Origin: Desulfoprunum sp.
GTDB lineage: Bacteria > Desulfobacterota > Desulfobulbia > Desulfobulbales > Desulfocapsaceae
DNA: 22,032 nt
NCBI GenBank assembly: GCA_030696435.1
Contig: JAUYSF010000066.1
Span: forward strand, 1-22,032
Reading direction: 5' to 3'
Shown here: in pieces, positions 6,067 through 13,474 of the stretch
Layout: the number at the start of each line of letters is the position of its first letter
How positions within the stretch are numbered: position 1 is the first letter of the stretch
The notes under the pieces: generated by a model
What the model saw: only the letters and a program-made list of their open reading frames with translations
Databases searched by the model: none
Told to the model about the DNA's origin: nothing
Made by a program: the position numbers and the translations under genes

Positions 6067-7209
6067 ATGGTGGACAATTGCAATCAAACCGAATTACTCA
6101 GAAAGGCCTCATTATGGCTGACCTTTGGTTTCTATTTCTTGATAGCCTTCGAGTTCTTTTACATGATCAGCCCCTTTGCCGTCTATCTCTACTCGGTATA
6201 CGGTCCAGGTTTGGAATTATTCGCCCGATACCAGGCGACCAATTGGCTTAACATTACCTTTCTGCCCCACGTGGTGATGGATACTCATTCGATATTTCTC
6301 AATAATGTGGTCAAAATCGGCCTATTGCTGTTCTCTTTCGGCCTGCTGCTCTTCTTTGTTGGAGCAGGTCAGATCTACTGGGGAAAGTTGAGACGGAAAG
6401 CGGCTGTCTGCGAAGGGCTCTATTTTTTGGTCCGTCATCCACAGTATAGCGCACTGATGTTCGCTGGTTTTGGGATGCTGTTGCTGTGGCCCCGTTATAT
6501 TGTCCTGGTCTCCTACGTCTCCATGCTCTTCATCTATGTCCTATTGGCCCGATTCGAAGAAAAGGAATGCCTGCGTAAATTCGGCAGCAGTTACCGGAAA
6601 TATCACATCCGGACCCCTATGTTTTTCCCGCTCTTCAACGCACCTGCAGATAGAAAGGCTAGATCGTGCAGGCTTTTCGGAAAAATTGGGAGATACACAG
6701 CGATGTACGTCCTGGTGATGAGCACGGCTATACTTGGCGCCAGTTCGATACAGAGTTGGGCTCTCAATCAGCTCTATGCCGAGTTCAGACAAGACTCGGT
6801 CAATATTTCGGCGCAGGCCCTCGACCCGGAAGTAATCAATGCCATGCTGGCGCTTGCCCTCGACAATCAGCAGGCTCGCCGGCTTATTGCCCGCGGTGGG
6901 GAGAAACAAAAATATATCAACTACATTGTGCCGATCAACTGGAGCGCCAGCGAAATCCCCATGCGACAGGTTGTCAGCCAGGAGCACTTTAATTTCGACC
7001 AGAATGATACTCGTGAACGTTACAAAATCATCATCACCCGGGCTGTGCTCTCCGACCCGAATGCCACCGGCAAGGAGATAGTGGGGGCCACCAGACAGCG
7101 GATTCCACTGGCTGAAGTCACCATCGATTTTCACACCAAAGAGGTGCTGGATGTCCAGGGACCAGCGACGGAGGGTGGCATCAGCGGCATTCCCCTACCT
7201 ATGTTTTAG
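6067..7209 (+). CDS. Membrane methyltransferase-family protein with periplasmic extension
   Basis: A 380-residue multi-spanning protein. The N-terminal half (about 1-190) resembles isoprenylcysteine carboxyl methyltransferase/phospholipid methyltransferase-like membrane proteins: hydrophobic segments at about 13-38, 80-105 and 125-160, a VRHPQY motif (Arg123-Tyr127), then FEEKECLRKFGSSYRKY (Glu164/Glu165), the usual cofactor-site region. A further transmembrane helix at about 210-235 leads to a roughly 145-residue soluble tail I cannot assign, probably periplasmic, containing YIVPINW and ending in PLPMF. The AdoMet-dependent activity is inferred from family motifs only; the substrate could be a lipid or a small envelope molecule. 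AGGAGGAAGG precedes the ATG at good spacing. Its promoter carries the site B half-site array, linking it to the adjacent two-component system. Confidence 0.8.
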   Translation: MVDNCNQTELLRKASLWLTFGFYFLIAFEFFYMISPFAVYLYSVYGPGLELFARYQATNWLNITFLPHVVMDTHSIFLNNVVKIGLLLFSFGLLLFFVGAGQIYWGKLRRKAAVCEGLYFLVRHPQYSALMFAGFGMLLLWPRYIVLVSYVSMLFIYVLLARFEEKECLRKFGSSYRKYHIRTPMFFPLFNAPADRKARSCRLFGKIGRYTAMYVLVMSTAILGASSIQSWALNQLYAEFRQDSVNISAQALDPEVINAMLALALDNQQARRLIARGGEKQKYINYIVPINWSASEIPMRQVVSQEHFNFDQNDTRERYKIIITRAVLSDPNATGKEIVGATRQRIPLAEVTIDFHTKEVLDVQGPATEGGISGIPLPMF

Positions 7210-7296
7210 ACATAATGGCGGTCGCAGCCTGCTGCTTATCCATCTGGATCAGAAACGATTACAACTCATTAATCAGACTCTATCATACATATTTTT

Positions 7297-7530
7297 ATGC
7301 GATCAATGATGATGGCAGCCGCCAAGACTCTTTTTCTTGCCCAGGGAGTTAAAAACACTTCGTTCACCGATATCGCAAGCCTGGTGCATATCCCCGAACA
7401 AGATTGTCTCTGTTTCTTTTCCTCAACGGACGAAATACTTGAAGAATTGTGGTCAAACGGGATAAATTCACCAACCATGGTGCACGATTGTGCCACCCAG
7501 CCCACCTCATTTGATCATAAGGCAAGATAA
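7297..7530 (+). CDS. TetR-like HTH-only protein or fragment
   Basis: A 77-residue frame whose residues about 7-55 match the TetR N-terminal DNA-binding pattern: AAKTLFLAQGVKNTSF, then TDIASLVHIP, then a FFSSTDEILEELW segment in place of the usual YYHFxSKDELL. The roughly 130-residue ligand-binding and dimerisation domain is missing. The recognition helix is also atypical (two Cys around the usual Tyr). Four closely spaced ATGs (7297, 7306, 7309, 7312) leave the start open, and no clear ribosome binding site is present. The stop is two bases before the MBL-hydrolase start, so translation could be coupled. It may be a decayed regulator remnant or a minimal DNA-binding protein; the remnant is more likely. 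Confidence 0.5.
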   Translation: MRSMMMAAAKTLFLAQGVKNTSFTDIASLVHIPEQDCLCFFSSTDEILEELWSNGINSPTMVHDCATQPTSFDHKAR

Positions 7531-7532
7531 CT

Positions 7533-8600
7533 ATGGCTCACTCTCAGAAACTCAGGAACCTGCTGGCGACAGGAATCCTTCTTGCTCTCTGTAGCGGATG
7601 CGGCGGATACCACGGGCTGAATTCTGATCATTTTGATGGAACCAGGTTTTCCATCCAGGGTGCCGATCATAGTTTTTCAGCCATGCTCAGATGGCTGTGG
7701 GAAATGGAAACAGTCCCCTGGCCGGAGTGGATTACAGATCCGAAGCAACCGCCCCCTCAGGCCGAGGAGGATGGCGGGAAGCTGCGGGTGACGTATATCA
7801 ACCATGCGACTGTTTTGATTCAGTTGGATAAGATGAACATCCTCACCGATCCGATCTGGTCCGACCGGGCAGGACCTTACAGCTGGCTGGGAGTAAAACG
7901 GGTCAGATCGCCGGGTGTGCTGTTCGAGAACCTGCCGCATATTGATCTCATTCTCCTGTCCCACGACCATTATGATCATCTCGATCTGCCTTCCCTGCGG
8001 ATGATTGCCAAAAGAGATAATCCCAAGGTGATCGCCGGTCTTGGGTTGAAATCATTGCTCAATGGCCATGGCCTTGCAATGGTCGAGGAGCTTGACTGGT
8101 GGCAGGAATATCCCCTGCCAGGCAAGAATATCGCCATTACCTTTGTGCCTGCCCTCCACAATTCGGGTCGCTTGCCTTTTATGGAAAATCGCACGCTCTG
8201 GGGCGGTTACGTCCTCACCCACCCTGATGGCAATATCTATTTTGCCGGCGATACCGGCCTTGGTGACTTCATTTATCAGATTGCCAAAAAATTTCAGCCT
8301 ATCCGGCTTACCATTCTCCCCATCGGCAACTATGAAAAGCGCTGGTTTATGAAGAATCAGCACATGAATCCAGACGATAGCCTTCGAGTCCATGAGATCC
8401 TTCGCGCCCGGCAATCCATGGGTATGCACTTTGGGACTTTTGCCGAACACCCGGAGCAGGCCATCGACGCACATGAACGTGACCTGGCCGCGGCTTTAGT
8501 CGACCATGCTCTTGCTCCTTCGGCATTCTGGATACTGGGGTTTGGTGAAAGCCGGTATGTGCCCGAGATCAAGCGAGATATAGTGACCATGCCGAAATGA
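7533..8600 (+). CDS. MBL-fold hydrolase with lipoprotein-like leader
   Basis: A 355-residue metallo-beta-lactamase-fold protein of the UlaG/NAPE-PLD-like group. It begins with a basic and hydrophobic leader ending LCSGC, a lipobox-like site with Cys23 and an imperfect -3 position, so it may be an envelope lipoprotein. The metal site is clear: INHATVLIQ, TDPIWSDRAGP, then SHDHYDHLD (His144, Asp145, His146, Asp148, His149), with further ligands likely in PALHNSGR and FAGDTG, and MHFGTF near the end. NAPE-PLD-like members cleave phosphodiester bonds in lipids, but the substrate here is not deducible. It directly follows the TetR-like fragment and precedes the SDR pseudogene. Confidence 0.88.
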   Translation: MAHSQKLRNLLATGILLALCSGCGGYHGLNSDHFDGTRFSIQGADHSFSAMLRWLWEMETVPWPEWITDPKQPPPQAEEDGGKLRVTYINHATVLIQLDKMNILTDPIWSDRAGPYSWLGVKRVRSPGVLFENLPHIDLILLSHDHYDHLDLPSLRMIAKRDNPKVIAGLGLKSLLNGHGLAMVEELDWWQEYPLPGKNIAITFVPALHNSGRLPFMENRTLWGGYVLTHPDGNIYFAGDTGLGDFIYQIAKKFQPIRLTILPIGNYEKRWFMKNQHMNPDDSLRVHEILRARQSMGMHFGTFAEHPEQAIDAHERDLAAALVDHALAPSAFWILGFGESRYVPEIKRDIVTMPK

Positions 8601-8621
8601 TTAAGAAGAATCAATGATGCA

Positions 8622-9069
8622 TGAATGTTTTCTGCGCAGGGTCACTTCTCTTGTCGAAGCCCTCTGTCGAAATCTCGGGCCGGAGACCTCGGTCTATCTC
8701 ACGGCGCGAAATGCCGCCCGTGGCGAAGAGGCGGTGCGCCAGCTGCGCGAGCGGGGCCTTTCTCGATCTTCCATCTACTTGATGTCACAGGCGATGCGAG
8801 TGTGGCCGCTTTGGTCGAAACGATCCCATCGAGCAGGTCATGGACGACTATGTCCACCTTATCGAAACAGACCAGGCCGAGGCCCAGCACTGGCCGGAGT
8901 GGATCAATATCCCCTCAAAAGTTGGGCAGGTGGCCTCGATCAAGATCATGGCCCGGCAGATGAAGGAAGAGGCTTCGCGCCGAGGAATCCTGATCAATGC
9001 CGTGTGCCTCGGATTGAGGCCCCGTATGGGGAGCTTGTGCAGCACCGAAAAGTTCGCCCTTGGTTTTAA
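8622..9069 (+). pseudogene. Degenerate SDR copy B
   Basis: This is a broken second copy of the SDR at 1314-2153. Homology is clear from 8653; the first 50 residues or so are recognisable after a shortened 5' end that lacks the Gly-rich nucleotide-binding motif. One base is missing near 8762 (frameshift). Deletions correspond to copy A 1546-1801 (256 bases, junction near 8829) and 1984-2092 (109 bases, junction near 9008). The net loss of 366 bases returns the last 20 residues to frame and preserves the aligned stop. The middle segment, including the INIPSK motif, is out of frame. No functional SDR can be made. The pseudogene retains Asn at the catalytic Tyr position, so that substitution predates the duplication. 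Confidence 0.88.
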
Positions 9070-9280
9070 GGGAAGGGAGGCGCACCCCAAGGCGGGCTTT
9101 GTACGATGCGTGAGAGAGCAGGTAGCTGATCTGATTTCATTGCCGCCAAGGTCGCAAAGGCTGCAAAAAATCTGCCTTCAGGATATAGTAGGAACCAGGA
9201 GTTGCCGGTCCAAAGATCTGATTAAAGTTTTGTGGGAAAATGACCGGCTCATGCACATAATTTTTACTGAGCATGAGCCG
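8653..9280 (+). repeat. Long dispersed direct repeat, copy B
   Basis: Copy B comprises the SDR pseudogene plus its 3' flank and terminal hairpin, matching 1371-2277 with three size differences. Sequence 9137-9223 (87 bases) is absent from copy A and is bounded by GATCTGATT at 9128-9136 and 9215-9223, with a single GATCTGATT in copy A at 2212-2220. Copies A and B lie in the same orientation about 7.3 kb apart, bracketing the two-component module. Confidence 0.86.
9245..9280. terminator. Hairpin after SDR pseudogene
   Basis: CGGCTCATGC (9245-9254) pairs with GCATGAGCCG (9271-9280) around a 16-base loop containing TTTTT, with outer TGA/TCA pairing past a bulge. It is the counterpart of the hairpin at 2244-2277, with changed loop but retained stem, so the stem seems to have been under constraint. 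The small gene at 9308 starts 28 bases later. Confidence 0.5.
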
Positions 9281-9307
9281 TCACAAAAGATAAAGGGAGC
9301 ATCGTCG

Positions 9308-9529
9308 ATGTCCATTAAACACCTGGCCCTCGATCTCTACCGGGCACAGCAAAACGTCGAGCGGCTGGAGAAGGCCATCGCAGCAGCATTGCCCAACGAA
9401 CCTGCTCCCCTGCTGGAAGAGTTGCGCGGAGCAAAGGCAGAGTGGCAGATGCTGCGAAAGATGCTCGATGGTGAGAAGGAAAACGCCGCTCTTCGCGCTA
9501 GATCGGCTGTCTTTATTCGGAGCCGCTGA
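9308..9529 (+). CDS. Small helical hypothetical protein
   Basis: A 73-residue protein, not assigned to a named family. It is charged and helix-rich: a heptad-like LDLYRAQQNVERLEKAI segment, a short Pro-containing turn (LPNEPAPL), then LLEELRGAKAEWQMLRKML, suggesting an antiparallel helical hairpin or short coiled coil. The longer frame reaching upstream to 8840 merely runs through the SDR pseudogene. The ATG at 9308 is preferred because AAAGGGAG lies about eight bases before it and the hairpin ends just upstream. No membrane segment or Cys is present. Function is unknown. Confidence 0.66.
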   Translation: MSIKHLALDLYRAQQNVERLEKAIAAALPNEPAPLLEELRGAKAEWQMLRKMLDGEKENAALRARSAVFIRSR

Positions 9530-9554
9530 TGTCTCTTGACAATCGCCGGGTAGG

Positions 9555-9620
9555 AACAACAATGTATCGATCATGACCTGTTTCTGCCAGGAGATGTCAT
9601 CTTCGGCAGCCATTGTTGTT
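9555..9620. repeat. Inverted repeat before the thioredoxin-like gene
   Basis: AACAACAATG (9555-9564) and CATTGTTGTT (9611-9620) are perfect inverted arms separated by 46 bases, ending 23 bases before the ATG at 9644. The spacer can itself form a weak GATG/CATC stem. It could be an mRNA leader fold or operator pair; no T-run follows. Confidence 0.35.
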
Positions 9621-9643
9621 TGTTATAAACCAAGGAGGACAAT

Positions 9644-10225
9644 ATGGCGTTTACACTTTCCTTAGGAAGTAAACCCCCTGATTTTAAACTGCTTTCCACC
9701 GATGGCAAGACCTGCTCGCTCGCTAGCTTTGCAGGTGCTAAGGTCCTGGTGGTCTTCTTTACGTGCAACCATTGTCCCTACGTTATCGGCTCCGATGAGG
9801 TTACGCGGGCAACTGCCGAAAAATTCGCCGAGCGCGGGGTGAGCTTTGTGGCGATCAACTCGAACAGTAAGAAGACCTACATCGAGGACGATTATGCCCA
9901 TATGGTGATCCGCATGGCCGAGCAGAGATTCCCGTGGAAATACCTGTATGATGAGTCGCAGGAGGTGGCCCTGGCCTATGGGGCGCTACGGACCCCGCAT
10001 TTCTTTATATTTGATCAAGAGAGAAGGCTGGTCTATTCCGGCCGTGGAGTTGATAATCCTAGAGATACCAGCAAGATGACGGTCAACGACCTGGAGAGAG
10101 TCCTTGATGAGGTGACCTCCGGCAGACCGGTGACGGTGCCGTTGACTAATCCGATTGGCTGCAATGTCAAATGGGCCGGCAAAGATAAGCACTGGATGCC
10201 GGCCGATGCCTGCGATCTGGTGTGA
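9644..10225 (+). CDS. Thioredoxin-fold redoxin
   Basis: A 193-residue cytoplasmic redoxin of the AhpC/TSA-TlpA-like type. It begins [16 protein letters not shown], the usual peroxiredoxin/TlpA opening, and has the redox motif CNHC (Cys41, Cys44) in [28 protein letters not shown] forms the cis-Pro strand and the following turn. This group is widespread in bacteria and probably acts as a disulfide reductase or low-specificity peroxide reductase; the partner is unknown. No signal peptide is visible. AAGGAGG precedes the ATG at good spacing. The next gene starts 27 bases after the stop and could be co-transcribed. Confidence 0.88.
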   Translation: MAFTLSLGSKPPDFKLLSTDGKTCSLASFAGAKVLVVFFTCNHCPYVIGSDEVTRATAEKFAERGVSFVAINSNSKKTYIEDDYAHMVIRMAEQRFPWKYLYDESQEVALAYGALRTPHFFIFDQERRLVYSGRGVDNPRDTSKMTVNDLERVLDEVTSGRPVTVPLTNPIGCNVKWAGKDKHWMPADACDLV

Positions 10226-10252
10226 TCCGATTTTAAAGAACAGGAAGCAGTG

Positions 10253-11428
10253 ATGGAAGAAATGTTTGCCGAGCGGATCATCAATGTCCCTCGTTCGTTT
10301 ATCCGCGAGATCCTTAAGGTTTCTCTTGATCCGGCGATTATTTCTTTTGCCGGTGGCTTGCCCAATCGTGATTATTTCCCGGTCGAGGAAATCCAGGCGG
10401 CAACTCAGGGGGTGTTTTGCGACAATGGCCGGGATATTCTGCAGTACAGTAATTCAGAAGGCCTGCTCGCCTTGCGGGAGTATATCGCGGCAAGGTATCT
10501 GGCAAAAAAGGGCCTGGTCGTTTCCCCCGAAGATATCCTGATCACCAACGGCTCCCAGCAGGGGCTCGATCTCCTGGGTAAGGTCCTGATCAACACGGGA
10601 GATGCGGTGGTTATTGAAGAGCCGGGCTATCTCGGGGCCATTCAGTCGCTATCAATCTTCAGGCCAACCTTTCTGCCGGTTCCCCTTTCCGATGAGGGAA
10701 TGGAGGTCGATTCTCTGCGAGAGGTGAGTGCCGGGAAGGGCGTCAAATTCCTCTACGCGGTTCCCAACTTCCAGAATCCCTCGGGGATTACCTATTCCAA
10801 CAGCAACAGGCTACAGGTTGCGGAGGTGGCCGCCGACGAGGGTTTTCTGCTCGTCGAAGATGATCCGTACGGAGAGTTGCGCTTTTCCGGTGCAGATCAG
10901 CAGTCGTTTTACAGCCTGCTGCCGAAACAGACGATCCTGTTGGGCTCGTTCTCCAAGATTGTGGCACCGGGATTCAGGCTCGGCTGGATTGTCGCCTCGG
11001 GAAAAATCAGGGAGAAGCTCCTGGTGGCCAAGCAGGCCGCCGACCTGCACACCTCGGGATTTGCCCAGCATATTCTCAATCGATATCTGCAGGACAACGA
11101 TATTGACCGGCACATCGCCCGGATTATCACGGCCTATGGCGGTCAGTGCCAGGCCATGGTTGACAGTATCGCCCGACACCTGCCGGGTGATATAAGCTGG
11201 ACTCGGCCTGAGGGAGGCATGTTTCTCTGGGGTAGATTGCCGGGGGAGATGAGCTCGATGAAGTTGTTTGACCTTGCCGTGCAGGAGAAGGTGGTCTTCG
11301 TGCCGGGAGACCCTTTCTATACGACCACGACTGAAGTACCGACTCTGCGGCTGAATTTCTCCTGCGCCGATGGCGAAACGATCGAAAGGGGCGTCCGGCG
11401 TCTGGCCCGGGCTTTGGCAAAGATGTAG
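10253..11428 (+). CDS. PLP-dependent class I/II aminotransferase
   Basis: A 391-residue fold-type I aminotransferase resembling the 2-aminoadipate/aromatic aminotransferase (LysN/AroAT-like) group, without the GntR domain of MocR regulators. It shows the opening PAIISFAGGLPN, TNGSQQGLDL for phosphate binding, PNFQNPSGIT, the EDDPYGELRF pocket, and the PLP-binding Lys235 in GSFSKIVAPGFRLGW. The C-terminal LRLNFSC supplies the substrate-carboxylate Arg. It transfers amino groups between amino acids and 2-oxo acids; exact substrate is not determined. GTG at 10250 and ATG at 10253 are both possible, and AGGAAG favours the ATG. It is convergent with folE2, with only 25 bases between them. Confidence 0.93.
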   Translation: MEEMFAERIINVPRSFIREILKVSLDPAIISFAGGLPNRDYFPVEEIQAATQGVFCDNGRDILQYSNSEGLLALREYIAARYLAKKGLVVSPEDILITNGSQQGLDLLGKVLINTGDAVVIEEPGYLGAIQSLSIFRPTFLPVPLSDEGMEVDSLREVSAGKGVKFLYAVPNFQNPSGITYSNSNRLQVAEVAADEGFLLVEDDPYGELRFSGADQQSFYSLLPKQTILLGSFSKIVAPGFRLGWIVASGKIREKLLVAKQAADLHTSGFAQHILNRYLQDNDIDRHIARIITAYGGQCQAMVDSIARHLPGDISWTRPEGGMFLWGRLPGEMSSMKLFDLAVQEKVVFVPGDPFYTTTTEVPTLRLNFSCADGETIERGVRRLARALAKM

Positions 11429-11453
11429 GTCAGTTAACGAAAATAGCCGGAGC

Positions 11454-12191
11454 TCAGCGGATCTCGTCGCTGTCGACGTAGGCGTAGGCGCTGTGCTTGT
11501 GGATCGACTCAAAGCTCTCGACGCTTGCAGCAAACCAGGTGATGTCGGGATGGGCCAGCGCCGATACTGCCACCTTACGCACTACGTCCTCGACAAACAT
11601 CGGGTTGTGGAAGGCCTTCTCGGTGACATATTTTTCGTCGGGGCGCTTGAGCAGGGCGTAGAGTTCGCAGGAGGCACACTGCTCCACCATGACGATCAGG
11701 TCTTCAATCCAGACGAAGTTTTTGAATTTCACTTGTAGGCTGATTTCCGCCCGCTGGTTGTGGGCGCCATCGACACTGATCTCTTTGGAACAGGGGCAAA
11801 GGGTGGTTACGGGCACCCGCACGCTGAGGATAAAGCCCTCATCCTCGCCGATTCCGCCGGAAAAAGTGCAGTCATATTCCATGAGACTGCGCGTTTTGGT
11901 GACCGGGGCCTTTTTTTCAATGAAGAACGGAAAAGACATCTCCAGCCTGGCGGTCCGACTCTGGAGTTTTTCCTGGATCTCCGAGAGGATCCCAGAAAAG
12001 CTGGCGACGCTGATGGCCCCGAGAGAATCGTTGAGGGCTGAGGTGAAGACCTCGACGCAGCTATTGTTTTGGCTCCCCGGCATGCTGGCCTGGATGCTGA
12101 TTGTGGCGATGGTGTCCTGTAGGCCACCGCCTTTTTCCAAGACCCGGACGGGCACCTGGATATCTTTTATGCCTACGGATTGAATGTGCAT
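11454..12191 (-). CDS. folE2: GTP cyclohydrolase FolE2-like, divergent
   Basis: A 245-residue protein of the GTP cyclohydrolase I type 2 (FolE2/MptA) family, which makes dihydroneopterin triphosphate or a related product for folate, pterin or queuosine synthesis. Clear hallmarks are FIEKKAPVTKTRSLMEYDC, TLCPCSKEIS (Cys132/Cys134), AHNQRAEI (His144), EDLIVMVEQCAS and FESIHKHSAYAYV. The usual KGxxMSR segment is replaced by NNSCVEV at about residues 42-48, which is odd for an active enzyme. The N-terminus is shorter than in many homologues, which run to about 255-270 residues, and the ATG at 12191 has no good ribosome binding site. It is the only visible pterin gene here; queuosine or folate use cannot be told apart. 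Confidence 0.9.
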   Translation of the reverse strand: MHIQSVGIKDIQVPVRVLEKGGGLQDTIATISIQASMPGSQNNSCVEVFTSALNDSLGAISVASFSGILSEIQEKLQSRTARLEMSFPFFIEKKAPVTKTRSLMEYDCTFSGGIGEDEGFILSVRVPVTTLCPCSKEISVDGAHNQRAEISLQVKFKNFVWIEDLIVMVEQCASCELYALLKRPDEKYVTEKAFHNPMFVEDVVRKVAVSALAHPDITWFAASVESFESIHKHSAYAYVDSDEIR

Positions 12192-12445
12192 GGTGATTGG
12201 GGTACCGGGTTGAGTCGGATGGTTTAATATCAGCCTGACCGGGAGGCCCTCGGAAGAGCGAGGAGGGCTGCAGGCCAGCCGCGAGGCACGATTTTACATA
12301 CACTTTTTCCCCTTTCTCGACAACAGCCATTTCGGGATCCCCTGGGGCATCCTCTTTTTTCATGCGCTTCTCGCTGAATCGGTGTAGTCTTGCAGACCCG
12401 ATGTGATGGAAATGTACAGCTGGAATATTCGTTAATGGTACAACT
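12192..12445. promoter_or_regulatory. Divergent folE2-hslR intergenic region
   Basis: About 250 bases between divergent folE2 and the Hsp15-like gene. It contains a CCTCG/CGAGG hairpin (12248-12252 with 12259-12263) next to GGCTG/CAGCC pairing on the folE2 side, possibly a folded folE2 leader. No known riboswitch core was recognised. A long minus-strand frame here has no motif or ribosome binding site and is not treated as a gene. Confidence 0.4.
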
Positions 12446-12838
12446 ATGGAAGGTGCTGCATCCGGCGTCCGCCTTGACAAATGGCTATGGGCCGCGCGGT
12501 TTTTCAAGACCCGTGCACTGGCCACCCAGGCGATCAATGGCGGCAAGGTTCGTCTGGCCGGAGCCCGAGTCAAGGCCGCGAGAAATGTCTCGATCGGGGA
12601 TGCGTTGGAGATCATCGCAGGTCATGAAAAATATCAGGTGACAATCCAGGCTGTTTCCGGAACCAGACGTCCGGCCCAGGAGGCCAGGCTGCTCTACCAC
12701 GAAGCAGAGGAAAGCCGCAATGCTCGGGAAGAGCAGCGGGAGATGCGGCGTCTGCAAAATGCCGGTATCGCGGCGCCGGCCAAACGTCCGGATAAGCGAG
12801 ATCGCCGCAAGATTAAATTATTTATCCGTAAAGATTGA
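12446..12838 (+). CDS. hslR: S4-domain RNA-binding protein, Hsp15-like
   Basis: A 130-residue protein with an N-terminal S4 RNA-binding domain (VRLDKWLWAARFFKTR, then AINGGKVRLAG and the following strand) and a basic C-terminal tail ending KRDRRKIKLFIRKD. This is the Hsp15/HslR layout; in E. coli Hsp15 binds 50S subunits with attached nascent chains. The ATG at 12446 precedes the conserved motif by eight residues but lacks a clear ribosome binding site. Its stop is 12 bases before the purH-like GTG, so it probably leads the purine/pyrR operon. Confidence 0.9.
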   Translation: MEGAASGVRLDKWLWAARFFKTRALATQAINGGKVRLAGARVKAARNVSIGDALEIIAGHEKYQVTIQAVSGTRRPAQEARLLYHEAEESRNAREEQREMRRLQNAGIAAPAKRPDKRDRRKIKLFIRKD

Positions 12839-12850
12839 TAGGAGTGCGCA

Positions 12851-13471
12851 GTGAAAAAGATACAGAGAGCCTTAATAAGCCTGACCGATAAGTCGGGAAT
12901 CGAGCATTTTGCCTCGGAACTGGCCCGTCTCGGCATTGATATTCTTTCAACCGGCGGCACTGCCCAAAAGATTCGGGCGGCCGGTATTGCAGTGACAGAT
13001 GTCTCTGAATTTACAGGATTTCCTGAAATGCTCGACGGTCGGGTCAAGACCCTGCACCCGAAGGTCCATGGCGGTATCCTCAATCAGCGGCACAATGCCG
13101 AGCACCAGCGTCAATGCGCCGAACATGGCCTGGAGAATATCGACTTGGTGGCCGTCAATCTCTACGCCTTTGAGAAGACCGTGGCTCATCCGGACTGCAG
13201 TCTGGCCGATGCCATCGAAAATATCGATATCGGCGGTCCCACCCTGTTGCGGGCCTCGGCCAAAAACTTCCACGATGTCACCGTCATTGTCGATCCCGTC
13301 GATTATCCCCAGGTCCTGCATGAGATCGAGGAGACCGGCAATACCACCCTGAAGACCCGATTCCGTCTGGCGACCAAGGTCTTTGCCCTGACCTCCCGCT
13401 ACGATACCGCCATTTCAGCCTGGCTGGAGCGGGTCGATATTGAAAAGAACGCCTACTTTTCCGGAGAATAA
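12851..13471 (+). CDS. purH: Stand-alone IMP cyclohydrolase (PurH N-terminal domain)
   Basis: A 206-residue protein corresponding to the N-terminal IMP cyclohydrolase domain of PurH. It has [46 protein letters not shown] and [13 protein letters not shown]. The roughly 300-residue AICAR formyltransferase domain is absent; the protein ends naturally with its own stop and the next gene follows at once, so this is not a truncation by frameshift. It should close FAICAR to IMP, the last step of purine synthesis, with the formyltransferase supplied by a separate gene elsewhere, as in some other sulfate reducers. The GTG start has AGGAG six bases upstream. Confidence 0.93.
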   Translation: MKKIQRALISLTDKSGIEHFASELARLGIDILSTGGTAQKIRAAGIAVTDVSEFTGFPEMLDGRVKTLHPKVHGGILNQRHNAEHQRQCAEHGLENIDLVAVNLYAFEKTVAHPDCSLADAIENIDIGGPTLLRASAKNFHDVTVIVDPVDYPQVLHEIEETGNTTLKTRFRLATKVFALTSRYDTAISAWLERVDIEKNAYFSGE

Positions 13472-13474
13472 ACG

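Noticed and set aside
8840..9529. 229-residue read-through frame joining SDR remnant to the small protein
   Set aside because: The first part is the out-of-frame middle of the pseudogene and the second part has its own start and ribosome binding site at 9308.
10811..11533. 240-residue minus-strand frame opposite the aminotransferase
   Set aside because: It overlaps two confident genes and shows no domain motif.
12061..12615. 184-residue minus-strand frame over the folE2-hslR region
   Set aside because: It overlaps two recognised genes, is rich in Pro and Arg without motif, and has no start signal.
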